Origin: Thermodesulfobacteriota bacterium
GTDB lineage: Bacteria > Desulfobacterota > WTBG01 > CAIYCZ01 > CAIRTM01
NCBI GenBank assembly: GCA_028282925.1
Contig: JANQGV010000151.1
Location: 1 to 35,535 of the forward strand
DNA: 35,535 nt
Direction: 5' to 3'
This document shows positions 25,137 to 33,305 of the stretch, piece after piece. The notes under the pieces are model-generated. The model saw nothing but the letters and a program-made list of their open reading frames with translations. It had not been told where the DNA came from and searched no databases. The number at the start of each line of letters is the position of its first letter. Within the stretch, counting starts at the first letter, position 1. The translations under genes and the position numbers were made by a program.

Positions 25137-25157
25137 CAGTATCCATAAATAAGCAGT

Positions 25158-25709
25158 ATGGGGAACTTTTTTTCAGTACGGATTCAAGATATTCCACGGG
25201 AAGGTCTTCAGCTTGAAACCGAGTGGAAAGCCGAAACACTTGATGACATGCTGGAAGAGAAGACTCGGATCGGCCACATTTGTTCGCCATTACATCTTGA
25301 GGTGTCCTTTTCTCCCACAGGTGATAAAGTCATCCTCGAGGGTGCATGTGCTGTGGAGATGCAGTTGACATGTGTCCGTTGCCTTGATGATTTCAAATGG
25401 CCTTTGCAGAACCGGTTTCGCTACCTGCTCTGGCCGCAGTTGAAAGCATCGGTATCGAAAGAAAAGGAACTTCAGCAGGACGACCTGGAAGTGTTCTATT
25501 TCGAAGGTGAATATATTGATCTTCGGCCGCTCGTCAGAGAGCAGATCTATCTCAATCTGCCCCAGTATCCCCATTGTAAAGAAGACTGTTTGGGGATGTG
25601 TTCCCGGTGTGGGGAGAACTTGAACACCACGCCGTGTGCCTGTCCGCAGGACAGCCGCAGGCAATCACCTTTCAGTGTTTTGCAAAACCTGAAAGACAAG
25701 ACAGACTAA
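25158..25709 (+). CDS. yceD: YceD (DUF177) family protein, 23S rRNA accumulation protein
   Basis: A 183-residue protein with the DUF177 pattern: CVRCLDDF (CxxC) in the middle, then FYFEGEYIDLRPLVREQIYLNLPQ and the C-terminal DCLGMCSRCGENLN...CAC. The YceD family is conserved next to rpmF in bacteria and plants and is required for normal 23S rRNA accumulation; the mechanism is not established. The extra cysteine pairs (CxxC, then CKEDCLGMCSRCGxNL) suggest zinc binding. rpmF follows after 23 bp. The start at 25158 has no good Shine-Dalgarno sequence; no better start is seen because the conserved part begins at once (FFSVRIQDIPREG). Confidence 0.88.
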   Translation: MGNFFSVRIQDIPREGLQLETEWKAETLDDMLEEKTRIGHICSPLHLEVSFSPTGDKVILEGACAVEMQLTCVRCLDDFKWPLQNRFRYLLWPQLKASVSKEKELQQDDLEVFYFEGEYIDLRPLVREQIYLNLPQYPHCKEDCLGMCSRCGENLNTTPCACPQDSRRQSPFSVLQNLKDKTD

Positions 25710-25732
25710 AGCAAAAAAGGAATGTAGGAAAA

Positions 25733-25915
25733 ATGGCAGTACCAGTTAAAAAAATATCAAAGTCCCGTAAAGGGAGCCGCAGGGCTCATGACAGCCTTGC
25801 ATCCGTTAACCTGTCGACCTGCCCGCAGTGCAGTGAGCCGAGAAAGCCGCACCATGCATGTCCCAAGTGTGGATATTACAAAGGCCGGGAAGTTGTTTCC
25901 GTTTCTGAAGAATAA
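25733..25915 (+). CDS. rpmF: 50S ribosomal protein L32
   Basis: A 60-residue L32: MAVPVKKISKSRKGSRRAHD is the canonical N-terminus, followed by a zinc ribbon CPQC (30-33) ... CPKC (43-46). This is therefore the cysteine-containing (C+) form. The start is fixed by the conserved MAVP; the frame extending upstream of it is not part of the gene. A GGAA stretch precedes the ATG. In most bacteria plsX follows rpmF, but here the next gene is fabH after 50 bp. Confidence 0.96.
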   Translation: MAVPVKKISKSRKGSRRAHDSLASVNLSTCPQCSEPRKPHHACPKCGYYKGREVVSVSEE

Positions 25916-25965
25916 GGACATTTAAACGAGATATCCATTTCACCGGACAGGGGAACGAAACGATA

Positions 25966-26946
25966 ATGCACAGGACGAGAATCATCGGTACGGGGTCGAG
26001 TACCCCCCAGAAAGTTCTCAGCAACAGCGACCTGGCAGCGATTGTGGACACCAGTGATGACTGGATTGTGACTAGATCCGGCATAAAAGAGCGACGGATA
26101 GCTTCAAACGGTGAGGCGTCATCAACCTTTGCCTATCGTGCGGCGTTAAATGCTCTGGAAATGGCGGAAGTTGCTCCGCAAGAGCTGGATATGATCGTCG
26201 TGGCAACCATCACGCCCGACATGCCGACGCCTTCCGTTGCGTGCCTGCTGCAGAACAAGCTGAAGACCCGCAGCATTCCGGCATTCGACATATCCGCCGG
26301 TTGTACGGGTTTTATTTATGCGCTTGCGGTCGCAGACAACTGTATCAAAAGCGGCGCCAATAACAAAGTTCTGGTCGTCGGGGTGGAAACACTGTCGAAA
26401 ATCACCGACTATCAGGACCGGTCCACATGTGTTCTCTTCGGGGACGGGTCCGGGGCCGTGGTGTTGACGGGGGAAACCGGAGACCGGGGAATTCTTTCAA
26501 CCCATCTGTACTCCGACGGATCCTGCGGCAAACTGCTGTACCAGCCCGGCGGCGGCTCACAGTGCCCTGCGTCACATGAGTCGGTGGACAACCGTGAACA
26601 CTATCTCAAGATGGACGGCAACAAGGTTTTCAAAATTGCGGTCAAGTCTCTTGAAGACGCTGCGCTGACGGCCTTGCAGTACAATGATGTGGACGGCGAT
26701 GCGCTCGATTTGCTCATTTCACATCAGGCAAACTCGCGTATCATCCAGGCCATTGCCAAGCGGTTGGGCCTGCCGCAGGAAAAAGTTTTTATGAATATTC
26801 AAAAGTATGGCAACACATCCTCAGCATCGGTACCTATTGCGATGGATGAGGCAAACCGACAGAAGAGAATAAAAAAGAATGATTTGGTTTTGTTAGATGC
26901 ATTCGGGGCGGGTTTCACCTGGGGATCAGCCCTGGTTAGATGGTAA
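25966..26946 (+). CDS. fabH: 3-oxoacyl-ACP synthase III (beta-ketoacyl-ACP synthase III)
   Basis: FabH starts fatty-acid synthesis by condensing acetyl-CoA (or another short acyl-CoA) with malonyl-ACP. The 326-residue protein has the Cys-His-Asn triad: C113 in DISAGCTGFIYAL, H253 in LISHQANSRI and N283 in YGNTSSAS. Other family signs are GTGSSTPQKVLSN and SGIKERR near the N-terminus and the terminal GAGFTWGSALVRW. The start lies after AGGGGAAC. Here fabH directly follows rpmF and is followed, 25 bp later, by an acyl-CoA dehydrogenase gene instead of fabD. Confidence 0.96.
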   Translation: MHRTRIIGTGSSTPQKVLSNSDLAAIVDTSDDWIVTRSGIKERRIASNGEASSTFAYRAALNALEMAEVAPQELDMIVVATITPDMPTPSVACLLQNKLKTRSIPAFDISAGCTGFIYALAVADNCIKSGANNKVLVVGVETLSKITDYQDRSTCVLFGDGSGAVVLTGETGDRGILSTHLYSDGSCGKLLYQPGGGSQCPASHESVDNREHYLKMDGNKVFKIAVKSLEDAALTALQYNDVDGDALDLLISHQANSRIIQAIAKRLGLPQEKVFMNIQKYGNTSSASVPIAMDEANRQKRIKKNDLVLLDAFGAGFTWGSALVRW

Positions 26947-26971
26947 CTAACAACATAGAGGTGGAGAGGTT

Positions 26972-28138
26972 ATGTTAGACTACAACTTAGACGAAACACA
27001 GATACAGATGGTTGAACTGGCGCGCAAGATCGCCAAGGAAAAGATCCTGCCCAAACGGGCGGAACTGGACGAAAGCGGGGAATTCCCCTGGGAAATTTTG
27101 AAAGTGCTGGCAGACGCAGGACTGTTCGGGATTTATATCCCCGAAGAGTACGGCGGCATGGGCTTTGGAAACTTTGAGAACAACCTGGTGGTTGAAGAGC
27201 TCAGCAAGATCTGCATCGGGGTGTCGGTGAGCTTTGCAGCCAGCGGACTGGGCGCCTATCCCATCCTGCTGTTCGGCAGCCACGAGCAGAAGCTGAAATA
27301 CCTGCCCGATATCGCCGCCGGAAAGAAACTGGCTGCTTTCGGTATTACCGAGTCGGGCGCGGGAAGTGATGCCGGCTCCATCAGAACCACCGCACGCAAG
27401 GACGGCGACAACTATATCGTCGACGGTGTTAAGCAGTGGATTACCAACGGCGGAGAGGCCGAAACCTATTCCTTTATCGCAAAAACGGACAAATCCAAAG
27501 GCGCCCGCGGTGCCAGCGGTTTTATCGTCGAGAAGGGCGCACCGGGTTTCAGCTTCGGGAAAAAGGAAAACAAGCTGGGTATCCGGGCTTCGGCCACCCG
27601 TGAGCTGGTGTTTGAAGAGTGCGCGGTTCCCAAAGAAAACCTGCTCGGCAAAGAGGGTATGGGTTTTATCATCGCCATGAAAACATTCGACATGACCCGT
27701 ACCGGTATTGCCGCCCAGGCAGTCGGCCTGGCCCAGGGCGCGCTGAATGAAGCAATGCTGTATGCCCACGAGCGCAAAACGTTCGGTAAACCGATTATTG
27801 CCCACCAGGCCGTGCAGCATATGCTGGCTGAAATGGCAACCCAGATTGAAGCATCCCGGGCCCTGACCTACCAGGCCGCCCGTTACTGTGACTCCGGTGC
27901 CAAGGACATGTCCAAGTACTCCGCCATGGCCAAGCTGATTTCATCGGAAACCGCAATGAAGGTTACTACCGATGCCGTTCAGATCTTCGGCGGATACGGC
28001 TACATGAGAGAATACCCGGTAGAAAAGATGATGCGCGATGCGAAAATTCTGACCATCTACGAAGGCACCAGCCAGATCCAGAAGAACGTTATCGGCCAGT
28101 TCCTGATCAAGGAATGTGCATCCAAAAAGGTTATGTAA
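26972..28138 (+). CDS. Acyl-CoA dehydrogenase family flavoprotein in the fatty-acid synthase operon
   Basis: This 388-residue protein has the normal length and all domains of the acyl-CoA dehydrogenase family: an N-terminal helical domain (1-120), a middle beta domain with the FAD/substrate motif FGITESGAGSDAG, and a C-terminal helical domain with FGGYGYMREYPVEKMMRD. The catalytic base is E364 in TIYEGTSQIQ, the position used by short- and medium-chain enzymes. It normally oxidises acyl-CoA to trans-2-enoyl-CoA with an electron-transfer flavoprotein; no etf gene is near. Its place between fabH and fabG suggests a carrier-protein-bound or ketoacid-derived substrate. A GGAGAGG site precedes the ATG. 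A terminator-like hairpin follows. The family assignment is certain; the role is not. Confidence 0.93.
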   Translation: MLDYNLDETQIQMVELARKIAKEKILPKRAELDESGEFPWEILKVLADAGLFGIYIPEEYGGMGFGNFENNLVVEELSKICIGVSVSFAASGLGAYPILLFGSHEQKLKYLPDIAAGKKLAAFGITESGAGSDAGSIRTTARKDGDNYIVDGVKQWITNGGEAETYSFIAKTDKSKGARGASGFIVEKGAPGFSFGKKENKLGIRASATRELVFEECAVPKENLLGKEGMGFIIAMKTFDMTRTGIAAQAVGLAQGALNEAMLYAHERKTFGKPIIAHQAVQHMLAEMATQIEASRALTYQAARYCDSGAKDMSKYSAMAKLISSETAMKVTTDAVQIFGGYGYMREYPVEKMMRDAKILTIYEGTSQIQKNVIGQFLIKECASKKVM

Positions 28139-28149
28139 GGCCTTTGCCA

Positions 28150-28176
28150 ACTCACTGTAATCAGTGAGTATTTTAT
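28150..28176 (+). terminator. Terminator-like hairpin between the acyl-CoA dehydrogenase gene and fabG
   Basis: ACTCACTG (28150-28157) pairs perfectly with CAGTGAGT (28162-28169) around TAAT, followed by ATTTTAT. It would reduce or end read-through into fabG. The remaining 87 bp before fabG hold a doubled GGTCCGG and an AT-rich segment, but no convincing promoter (the best pair is spaced 15 bp and too close to the start codon). Confidence 0.55.
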
Positions 28177-28263
28177 GTGGTCCGGGGTCCGGTTTTCATC
28201 GTGGTTTCCGGCAAATAAAAACATTGCAGAATCGTCACAGTTAGTATAAAAGAAGGGTTTACA

Positions 28264-29004
28264 ATGAATGTACAGGATAAAGTTGCACTCGTAACCGGAG
28301 CCGCCCAGGGAATCGGACGGGTTATAGCCACAGCGCTTGCCCGGCAAGGCGCAGATGTTGCGGTCTGTGACATTAACGAAGAGAGTCTGCAGGATGTTTG
28401 CAAGGACATTGAAGCCGCCGGGCGCAAGGCGCTCCCGATTCGGGTGGACGTGTCCCAACTGAGCGAATGTGACGCAATGATTAAACAGGCGGTTGATTCG
28501 CTCGGAAAGCTTGATATTCTTGTCAACAATGCCGGGATTACCCGCGATACCGTTCTGCTCAGGATGAAAGAGGAGCAGTGGGACCAGGTTATGCAGGTTA
28601 ACCTGAAGGGAACGTTCAATTGCACCAAAGCCGCAATCCGGACCATGTTCAAGCAGAAAGGGGGACGGATTATTAACATATCGTCGGTAACCGGTGCGAT
28701 GGGAAATCCGGGCCAGGCAAACTATTCTGCATCCAAGGCGGCGGTTATGGGGTTTACCAAGGCCGTTGCCCGTGAATACGCCCACTGCGGCATCACCGTC
28801 AACGCGGTTGCCCCCGGGTTTATTCAGACGGCCATGACCGATGCGATTCCTGAAAAGGAACGTGAGGCCATGATTTCCCAGATACCGGCCAAACAGCTCG
28901 GCACACCTGAGGATGTTGCCAATACGGTCTGTTTTCTGGCGAGTGATCTTGCAGGCTACATTACCGGTCAGGTAATACATATCAACGGCGGGCTGTACAT
29001 GTAG
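28264..29004 (+). CDS. fabG: 3-oxoacyl-ACP reductase
   Basis: FabG reduces 3-ketoacyl-ACP to (3R)-hydroxyacyl-ACP. It is a 246-residue short-chain dehydrogenase with VTGAAQGIGR (10-19), NNAG (88-91), the catalytic S141, Y154 and K158 (YSASK), and the VAPGFI(Q)T segment. The end of strand beta-2 carries an Asp (D36 in AVCDINEE), which in this superfamily usually marks NADH rather than NADPH preference; E. coli FabG lacks it. The ribosome-binding site is GAAGGG. The gene lies before acpP, so a fatty-acid role is preferred over other short-chain dehydrogenase functions. Confidence 0.92.
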   Translation: MNVQDKVALVTGAAQGIGRVIATALARQGADVAVCDINEESLQDVCKDIEAAGRKALPIRVDVSQLSECDAMIKQAVDSLGKLDILVNNAGITRDTVLLRMKEEQWDQVMQVNLKGTFNCTKAAIRTMFKQKGGRIINISSVTGAMGNPGQANYSASKAAVMGFTKAVAREYAHCGITVNAVAPGFIQTAMTDAIPEKEREAMISQIPAKQLGTPEDVANTVCFLASDLAGYITGQVIHINGGLYM

Positions 29005-29064
29005 CCCTGCCGAAAGTGTTTACTTAATAAAGAAGAAAAAAACGAGTTTAAGGAGGTAGCAGGT

Positions 29065-29307
29065 ATGTCAGATAAGTCAATAGAAGAACAGGTAAAAGAC
29101 ATTATTGTTGAGCAGTTGTCCGTAAGCGCCGAAGAAGTTGTTCCCGAAGCTTCTTTTGTCGATGATCTTGGAGCGGATTCTCTGGATCTGGTTGAGCTTA
29201 TCATGGTTATGGAAGAAAAGTTCGGCCAGGAAATTCCCGATGAAGACGCTGAAAAAATTCAGACGGTCAATGATGCCATCAGCTACATTAAAGACAAATC
29301 CAACTAA
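29065..29307 (+). CDS. acpP: Acyl carrier protein
   Basis: An 80-residue acidic carrier. S39 in [12 protein letters not shown] is the 4'-phosphopantetheine attachment site. Helix I ([14 protein letters not shown]), the DSL motif and helix III ([16 protein letters not shown]) are standard. A strong Shine-Dalgarno AAGGAGGT precedes the ATG. It carries the growing chain for the Fab enzymes and the hydroxyacyl donors for LpxA/LpxD in the other half of the window. It is separated from fabF by a strong hairpin. Confidence 0.97.
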   Translation: MSDKSIEEQVKDIIVEQLSVSAEEVVPEASFVDDLGADSLDLVELIMVMEEKFGQEIPDEDAEKIQTVNDAISYIKDKSN

Positions 29308-29360
29308 GGACGCATCTGGATCGTCGTGCAGTAACGCATGGAATCAACCATAACAATAAT

Positions 29361-29392
29361 GAAAGCCTTCCCGGTTCTGCGGGAGGGCTTTC
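29361..29392 (+). terminator. Strong hairpin between acpP and fabF
   Basis: GAAAGCCTTCCCG (29361-29373) pairs with CGGGAGGGCTTTC (29380-29392) over 13 bp with one G-U pair and a 6-base loop. The following AAAACATTTTA has no clean U-tract, so it may be a partial terminator or a 3' stabiliser that lets acpP mRNA accumulate above fabF. The rest of the gap shows nothing else. Confidence 0.55.
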
Positions 29393-29422
29393 AAAACATT
29401 TTACTATAGGGGATATAGAGGT

Positions 29423-30670
29423 TTGGAAAAAAGAAGAGTTGCAGTAACAGGGCTTGGCGTAATCTCCCCCCTGGGAATAGGGATTGAGCAAAACTGGGCG
29501 GCAGCCTGTGCCGGCACATCGGGCATCGGGCCGATAACCCGCTTTGATGCTTCGGCCTTTCCGGCCAGAATCGCGGGCGAGGTGAAGGGCTTTGATCCGG
29601 AAGAGTACATTGAGAAAAAAGAGATCAAAAAGATGGACACCTTTCTCCACTATGCCCTGGCTGCCGGTAAAATGGCGGTTGAAGATTCCGGGCTTGTTAT
29701 CACGGATGAAAATGCCGAACGTGTCGGTGTTGTCGTGGGATCAGGCCTCGGCGGTCTGGCCACCATCGAAAAGTATCACAGCCTGTACCTGGAGAATGGG
29801 CCCAAGAAGATTTCACCTTTTTTTGTGCCCATGTTGATCGTCAACCTTGCGCCGGGCCAGATTTCCATGCATTTCGGCTGTAAAGGACCCAACACCAGTC
29901 TGGTTACCGCCTGTGCAACGGGAAATCACTCCATCGGAGAGGCATTCAAGATTATTCAGCGCGGCGACGCCGATGCAATTATCGCCGGTGGGGTCGAGTC
30001 GACCATAACGCCCCTGGCAGTAGGCGGGTTCTGTTCCATGAAAGCGCTGACCTCTACCCACAACGATGATCCCCAGCGGGGAAGCCGGCCGTTTGAGAAA
30101 GACCGCGACGGATTTGTTATGGCCGAAGGCGCCGGCATCATTATCCTTGAAGAGCTGGAACAGGCCCAAAAACGAGGTGCCGATATTTATGCTGAAATAG
30201 TAGGCTTCGGGTGTAATGCGGATGCATATCATATCACAGCCCCCTCTCCCAACGGAGAAGGAGCCGCCCGCTGCATGAACCTGGCCCTGAAAGACGCCGG
30301 ACTCAACCCGGAGGATATCGACTATATCAATGCCCACGGTACATCCACTCCGATGAACGACATGTCGGAAACCCAGGCCATGAAGTCGGTCTATAAAGAC
30401 CATGCCAAGAAAATCGCGGTCAGCTCGACCAAGTCGATGACCGGACATTTGCTCGGCGCGGCCGGCGGGGTCGAGTCGGTGTTCAGCGCGCTGACCATCA
30501 AGAACGGTGTTATCCCGCCAACCATCAATTATGACACACCTGATCCCGAATGCGACCTTGACTATGTTCCGAACCAGGCCCGGGAGCAGAAGGTGAAAAC
30601 GGTTATGAGTAATTCATTCGGGTTCGGCGGAACAAACGCCACCCTGATTTTTAAAAAGCTGGAAGGATAG
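29423..30670 (+). CDS. fabF: 3-oxoacyl-ACP synthase II
   Basis: FabF elongates acyl-ACP with malonyl-ACP. The 415-residue ketosynthase has the Cys-His-His triad C164 ([10 protein letters not shown]), H305 (INAHGTSTP) and H342 ([15 protein letters not shown], with K337), and ends ...[16 protein letters not shown]. The start is a TTG at 29423 (TTG GAA AAA AGA AGA GTT), because the family-typical [13 protein letters not shown] follows directly and no in-frame ATG exists before residue 71. A GGGGAT/GAGG stretch precedes it. rpiB begins 3 bp after the stop. Confidence 0.95.
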   Translation: MEKRRVAVTGLGVISPLGIGIEQNWAAACAGTSGIGPITRFDASAFPARIAGEVKGFDPEEYIEKKEIKKMDTFLHYALAAGKMAVEDSGLVITDENAERVGVVVGSGLGGLATIEKYHSLYLENGPKKISPFFVPMLIVNLAPGQISMHFGCKGPNTSLVTACATGNHSIGEAFKIIQRGDADAIIAGGVESTITPLAVGGFCSMKALTSTHNDDPQRGSRPFEKDRDGFVMAEGAGIIILEELEQAQKRGADIYAEIVGFGCNADAYHITAPSPNGEGAARCMNLALKDAGLNPEDIDYINAHGTSTPMNDMSETQAMKSVYKDHAKKIAVSSTKSMTGHLLGAAGGVESVFSALTIKNGVIPPTINYDTPDPECDLDYVPNQAREQKVKTVMSNSFGFGGTNATLIFKKLEG

Positions 30671-30673
30671 ACC

Positions 30674-31126
30674 GTGAGTGAGAAGGTAGCCATTGGGTCG
30701 GATCATCGTGGTTTTGCGTTAAAAGAGTTTTTAAAGGGTGAACTTGACCGGCTGGGTAAAGCCGTCGACGACAAGGGTGCCCATTCAACCGATTCGGTTG
30801 ATTATCCGGAATTTGCCGCCAAGGTTGCAGGAGCCGTATCCGACGGCTCCTGTGATCGCGGCATACTCATATGCGGTTCCGGTATCGGCATGTCGGTCGC
30901 CGCGAATAAATTTGCGGGAGTACGGGCGGCCCTGTGTCAGAATGCTCACATGGCCAAGATGAGCCGGCTCCATAATAACGCCAATGTCCTGGTTATGGGA
31001 GAGTCCGTAGAGCAGGGCGCTGCACGTGAGATGGTGCAGGTGTGGTTTCAAACGGCATTTGAGGGAGGGCGGCACCAAAAAAGACTCGATTTAATAACAG
31101 CAATTGAAAAAGATCAATGTAAATAA
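30674..31126 (+). CDS. rpiB: Ribose-5-phosphate isomerase B
   Basis: RpiB interconverts ribose-5-phosphate and ribulose-5-phosphate, the latter a direct substrate of the riboflavin branch (RibB) further downstream. The 150-residue protein has IGSDHRGFALKEFL (7-20), the catalytic C67 in CGSGIGMSVAANK and NNANVLVMG. The start is GTG at 30674, right after the fabF stop, with the ribosome-binding site GGAAGG inside fabF. The tight spacing indicates co-transcription with fabF. The start and the 96-bp gap after it show no terminator. Confidence 0.94.
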   Translation: MSEKVAIGSDHRGFALKEFLKGELDRLGKAVDDKGAHSTDSVDYPEFAAKVAGAVSDGSCDRGILICGSGIGMSVAANKFAGVRAALCQNAHMAKMSRLHNNANVLVMGESVEQGAAREMVQVWFQTAFEGGRHQKRLDLITAIEKDQCK

Positions 31127-31222
31127 CGGCATTGTTTATTTCGGCGTGGTCCTTCAGGTTTTTGTATACGAACCGTCCTTCCTTACACTGTCAGACTAAT
31201 AATATCCTCAATAACTACTGCC

Positions 31223-31699
31223 ATGTCCTCTGCTGATGAAAAACGTCCCAAGTGGGAAGAATATTTCATGGATATCGCCCGGCTGGTATCGCGGCGCTCC
31301 ACCTGTATGCGGCGCCGGGTCGGTGCCGTGCTGGTGAAAGACAAAAGAATACTTGCTTCAGGATATAACGGCGCCCCGACGGGCCTGACCCATTGTGAAT
31401 CGGTGGGCTGTCTGCGCGAGGAAAAGGGGATCCCCTCGGGCCAGCGGCATGAATTGTGCCGGGGGCTGCACGCAGAGCAGAATGCCATTATCCAGGCCGC
31501 CTATCACGGCATATCCATTGCAGGTTCGACCCTTTTCTGTACGACCCTGCCGTGCAGTATCTGCTTTAAAATGCTTGTCAATGCCGGGATTCATGAGGTA
31601 GTATATGAAGAAGGGTATCCGGATGAGCTGACGGAAAGCTTTATGAAAGAGGCAGAAATCATTATGACCAAATTTCACGAAAAGGGGGATCAGTTATGA
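31223..31699 (+). CDS. dCMP deaminase-family protein (ComEB-like)
   Basis: A 158-residue zinc cytidine/deoxycytidylate deaminase. H83-A-E85 ([10 protein letters not shown]) and C111-x2-C114 ([11 protein letters not shown]) form the catalytic zinc site; C80 in RHELCRGLH and the upstream [13 protein letters not shown] are typical of the ComEB/dCMP deaminase group. It probably converts dCMP to dUMP for thymidylate synthesis. The ATG has no clear Shine-Dalgarno sequence. The stop overlaps the nrdR ATG by 4 bp (ATGA), linking deoxynucleotide metabolism to the regulator of ribonucleotide reductase. Confidence 0.9.
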   Translation: MSSADEKRPKWEEYFMDIARLVSRRSTCMRRRVGAVLVKDKRILASGYNGAPTGLTHCESVGCLREEKGIPSGQRHELCRGLHAEQNAIIQAAYHGISIAGSTLFCTTLPCSICFKMLVNAGIHEVVYEEGYPDELTESFMKEAEIIMTKFHEKGDQL

Positions 31700-32154
31700 A
31701 GTGTCCATACTGCAACAACCTTGAAGATAAGGTAATAGACTCCCGGATCAGCAAGGACGGTGAAACAATCAGACGCCGCAGAGAGTGCCTCGACTGCCAG
31801 AAACGATTCACCACCCATGAGCGCATTGAGGACACACTGCCTGCCATCATAAAGAAAGACAACCGGCGTGAACCTTACGACCGCAGGAAAATACTGGAGG
31901 GTTTGAAAAAGGCCTGTCAGAAACGCGACATCAGCATCGAACAACTGGAAGAAACGGCAGATACCATTGAACACAGCCTGCTGGAGCGCGGGATCAAAGA
32001 GATCCCCAGTACGGAAATCGGCGAAAAGGTGATGCATGCTCTGCACGGCCTGGATGATGTCGCCTATGTCAGATTTGCATCCGTGTACCGGTCGTTTACC
32101 GATATTACGGATTTTATGGAAGAAGTTAAAGCCGTTTTGGAGAAAAAGGGCTGA
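31696..32154 (+). CDS. nrdR: Transcriptional repressor NrdR
   Basis: NrdR senses ATP/dATP through its ATP-cone and represses ribonucleotide-reductase genes. The 152-residue protein is typical: a zinc ribbon with C3-x2-C6 and C31-x2-C34 (MKCPYC...[16 protein letters not shown]), then the ATP-cone (about 50-140, starting [14 protein letters not shown]). The AAGGGGG ribosome-binding site lies within the preceding gene. It stands ahead of ribD, a widespread arrangement. No NrdR box was recognised in the window, so its targets are elsewhere. Confidence 0.96.
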   Translation: MKCPYCNNLEDKVIDSRISKDGETIRRRRECLDCQKRFTTHERIEDTLPAIIKKDNRREPYDRRKILEGLKKACQKRDISIEQLEETADTIEHSLLERGIKEIPSTEIGEKVMHALHGLDDVAYVRFASVYRSFTDITDFMEEVKAVLEKKG

Positions 32155-32170
32155 TTTGCCGTATCAACAT

Positions 32171-33292
32171 ATGCCCTCACATGTACAACAAGAAACGTAT
32201 ATGCAGCAGGCCCTTGAGCTTGCGCGGAAAGGTGCCGGACAGGTAAGCCCCAATCCCATGGTTGGGGCTGTGCTTGTCAAGGGAGGGCAGGTAGTCGGTG
32301 AAGGGTACCACGAGCAGCTCGGCGGCCCGCACGCCGAGGTGAACGCCCTGAACCTGGCCGGGGACAGTGCTCAGGGAGCCGACCTGTACGTTACCCTTGA
32401 GCCCTGCAGCCATCACGGAAAGACGCCCCCGTGCGTCGATGCGGTCATCAAGGCGGGTGTCGGCCGGGTATTTGTGGGAATGGTAGACCCCAACCCTGCG
32501 GTGAGCGGAGAGGGTGTCCGGAAGATGCGTGAGGCAGGCATCAGTGTTGAAGTCGGGCTGCTTGAGGATACCTGCCGGCGGCTGAATGAAGCTTTTATAA
32601 AGTATATTACCGGAAAGACCCCGTTTGTTCTTTTAAAGGCGGCCTTGACCCTGGACGGCAAGATTGCAACCTATACCGGTGATTCAAAATGGATTACCTG
32701 TGAGGAGTCACGCAGGCGGGTCCACCGGATACGGGCTGAAGTGGATGCAGTGATTGTGGGTGTGGGGACGGTTATTGCGGACGACCCGCAACTGACCGTC
32801 CGGATGTATGAAGGACCCTATACAAATCCGTTGCGAGTGGTGATAGACAGCAGCCTGCGGATTCCGGTTACAAGCAGGATGCTGCAACCGGACATGGCCG
32901 CGGAAACGCTTATAGTAACGGCCCCCCAGAAGGCCGAGTCGAAGAAAGCCCTGGGGCTCATCAAAAGAGGGGCCCGTGTTATCGGGGTGCCCGAGGCCGA
33001 AAAGGGTATTGATCTGGCTGCTTTAATGCTCCGACTGGGCGAAGAAGGGATCGCCAGCGCACTGCTTGAAGGCGGGGCTGAAATCAATGCTTCGGCCCTG
33101 GCAAGCGGTATTGTCGACAAGGTGATGCTTTTTTATGCTCCCAAGATTGCCGGTGGAAAAGATGCAATCAGCTTTGTGGGCGGCGAAGGCGTGGAAAAGA
33201 TTGCCGATTCAATAACCCTGAACGGTATCACCGTCAGCAGAAGCGAGTGTGATGTGGTGATAGAAGGCTATGTAGAAAACCAAAAACCTTAA
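32171..33292 (+). CDS. ribD: Bifunctional riboflavin deaminase/reductase
   Basis: RibD deaminates the pyrimidine intermediate of riboflavin synthesis and then reduces its ribosyl side chain. The 373-residue protein has an N-terminal zinc deaminase domain (H54-A-E56; C79 and C88 in LEPCSHHGKTPPC) and a C-terminal NADPH reductase domain (from about 145; LLKAALTLDGKIATYTGDSKWIT). Both active-site sets are intact. The start at 32171 is an ATG without a clear ribosome-binding site; a TTG at 32156, two bases after the nrdR stop, has a better purine-rich site and could be the true start. ribE follows after 13 bp. Confidence 0.94.
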   Translation: MPSHVQQETYMQQALELARKGAGQVSPNPMVGAVLVKGGQVVGEGYHEQLGGPHAEVNALNLAGDSAQGADLYVTLEPCSHHGKTPPCVDAVIKAGVGRVFVGMVDPNPAVSGEGVRKMREAGISVEVGLLEDTCRRLNEAFIKYITGKTPFVLLKAALTLDGKIATYTGDSKWITCEESRRRVHRIRAEVDAVIVGVGTVIADDPQLTVRMYEGPYTNPLRVVIDSSLRIPVTSRMLQPDMAAETLIVTAPQKAESKKALGLIKRGARVIGVPEAEKGIDLAALMLRLGEEGIASALLEGGAEINASALASGIVDKVMLFYAPKIAGGKDAISFVGGEGVEKIADSITLNGITVSRSECDVVIEGYVENQKP

Positions 33293-33305
33293 CGTGACGA
33301 CAGAT

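Larger units (their letters stand above)
24827..25157 (+). other. AT-rich intergenic region and leader of the fatty-acid operon
   Basis: The 330-bp region is strikingly AT-rich up to about 25020, unlike the rest of the window. It then becomes GC-balanced in a leader of about 145 nt. It contains a strong promoter, a direct repeat GGCAGTTCT (25062-25070 and 25071-25079), three copies of CAGTAT (25091, 25137, 25154) and a hairpin close to the yceD start. No gene is seen. Low-GC upstream DNA like this could bind a nucleoid protein or serve as an UP-element. Confidence 0.55.

Noticed and set aside
28224-28250. TTGCAG...TATAAA as a fabG promoter
   Set aside because: The spacer is only 15 bp and the transcription start would fall inside the ribosome-binding site of fabG.
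28057-28980. 307-codon minus-strand open frame opposite fabG
   Set aside because: Shadow of fabG, with no recognisable domain; the fabG reading has intact catalytic residues.
32155-33305. FMN riboswitch controlling the riboflavin genes
   Set aside because: The nrdR-ribD and ribD-ribE gaps are 16 and 13 bases, too short, and no RFN-like sequence was seen upstream of nrdR.
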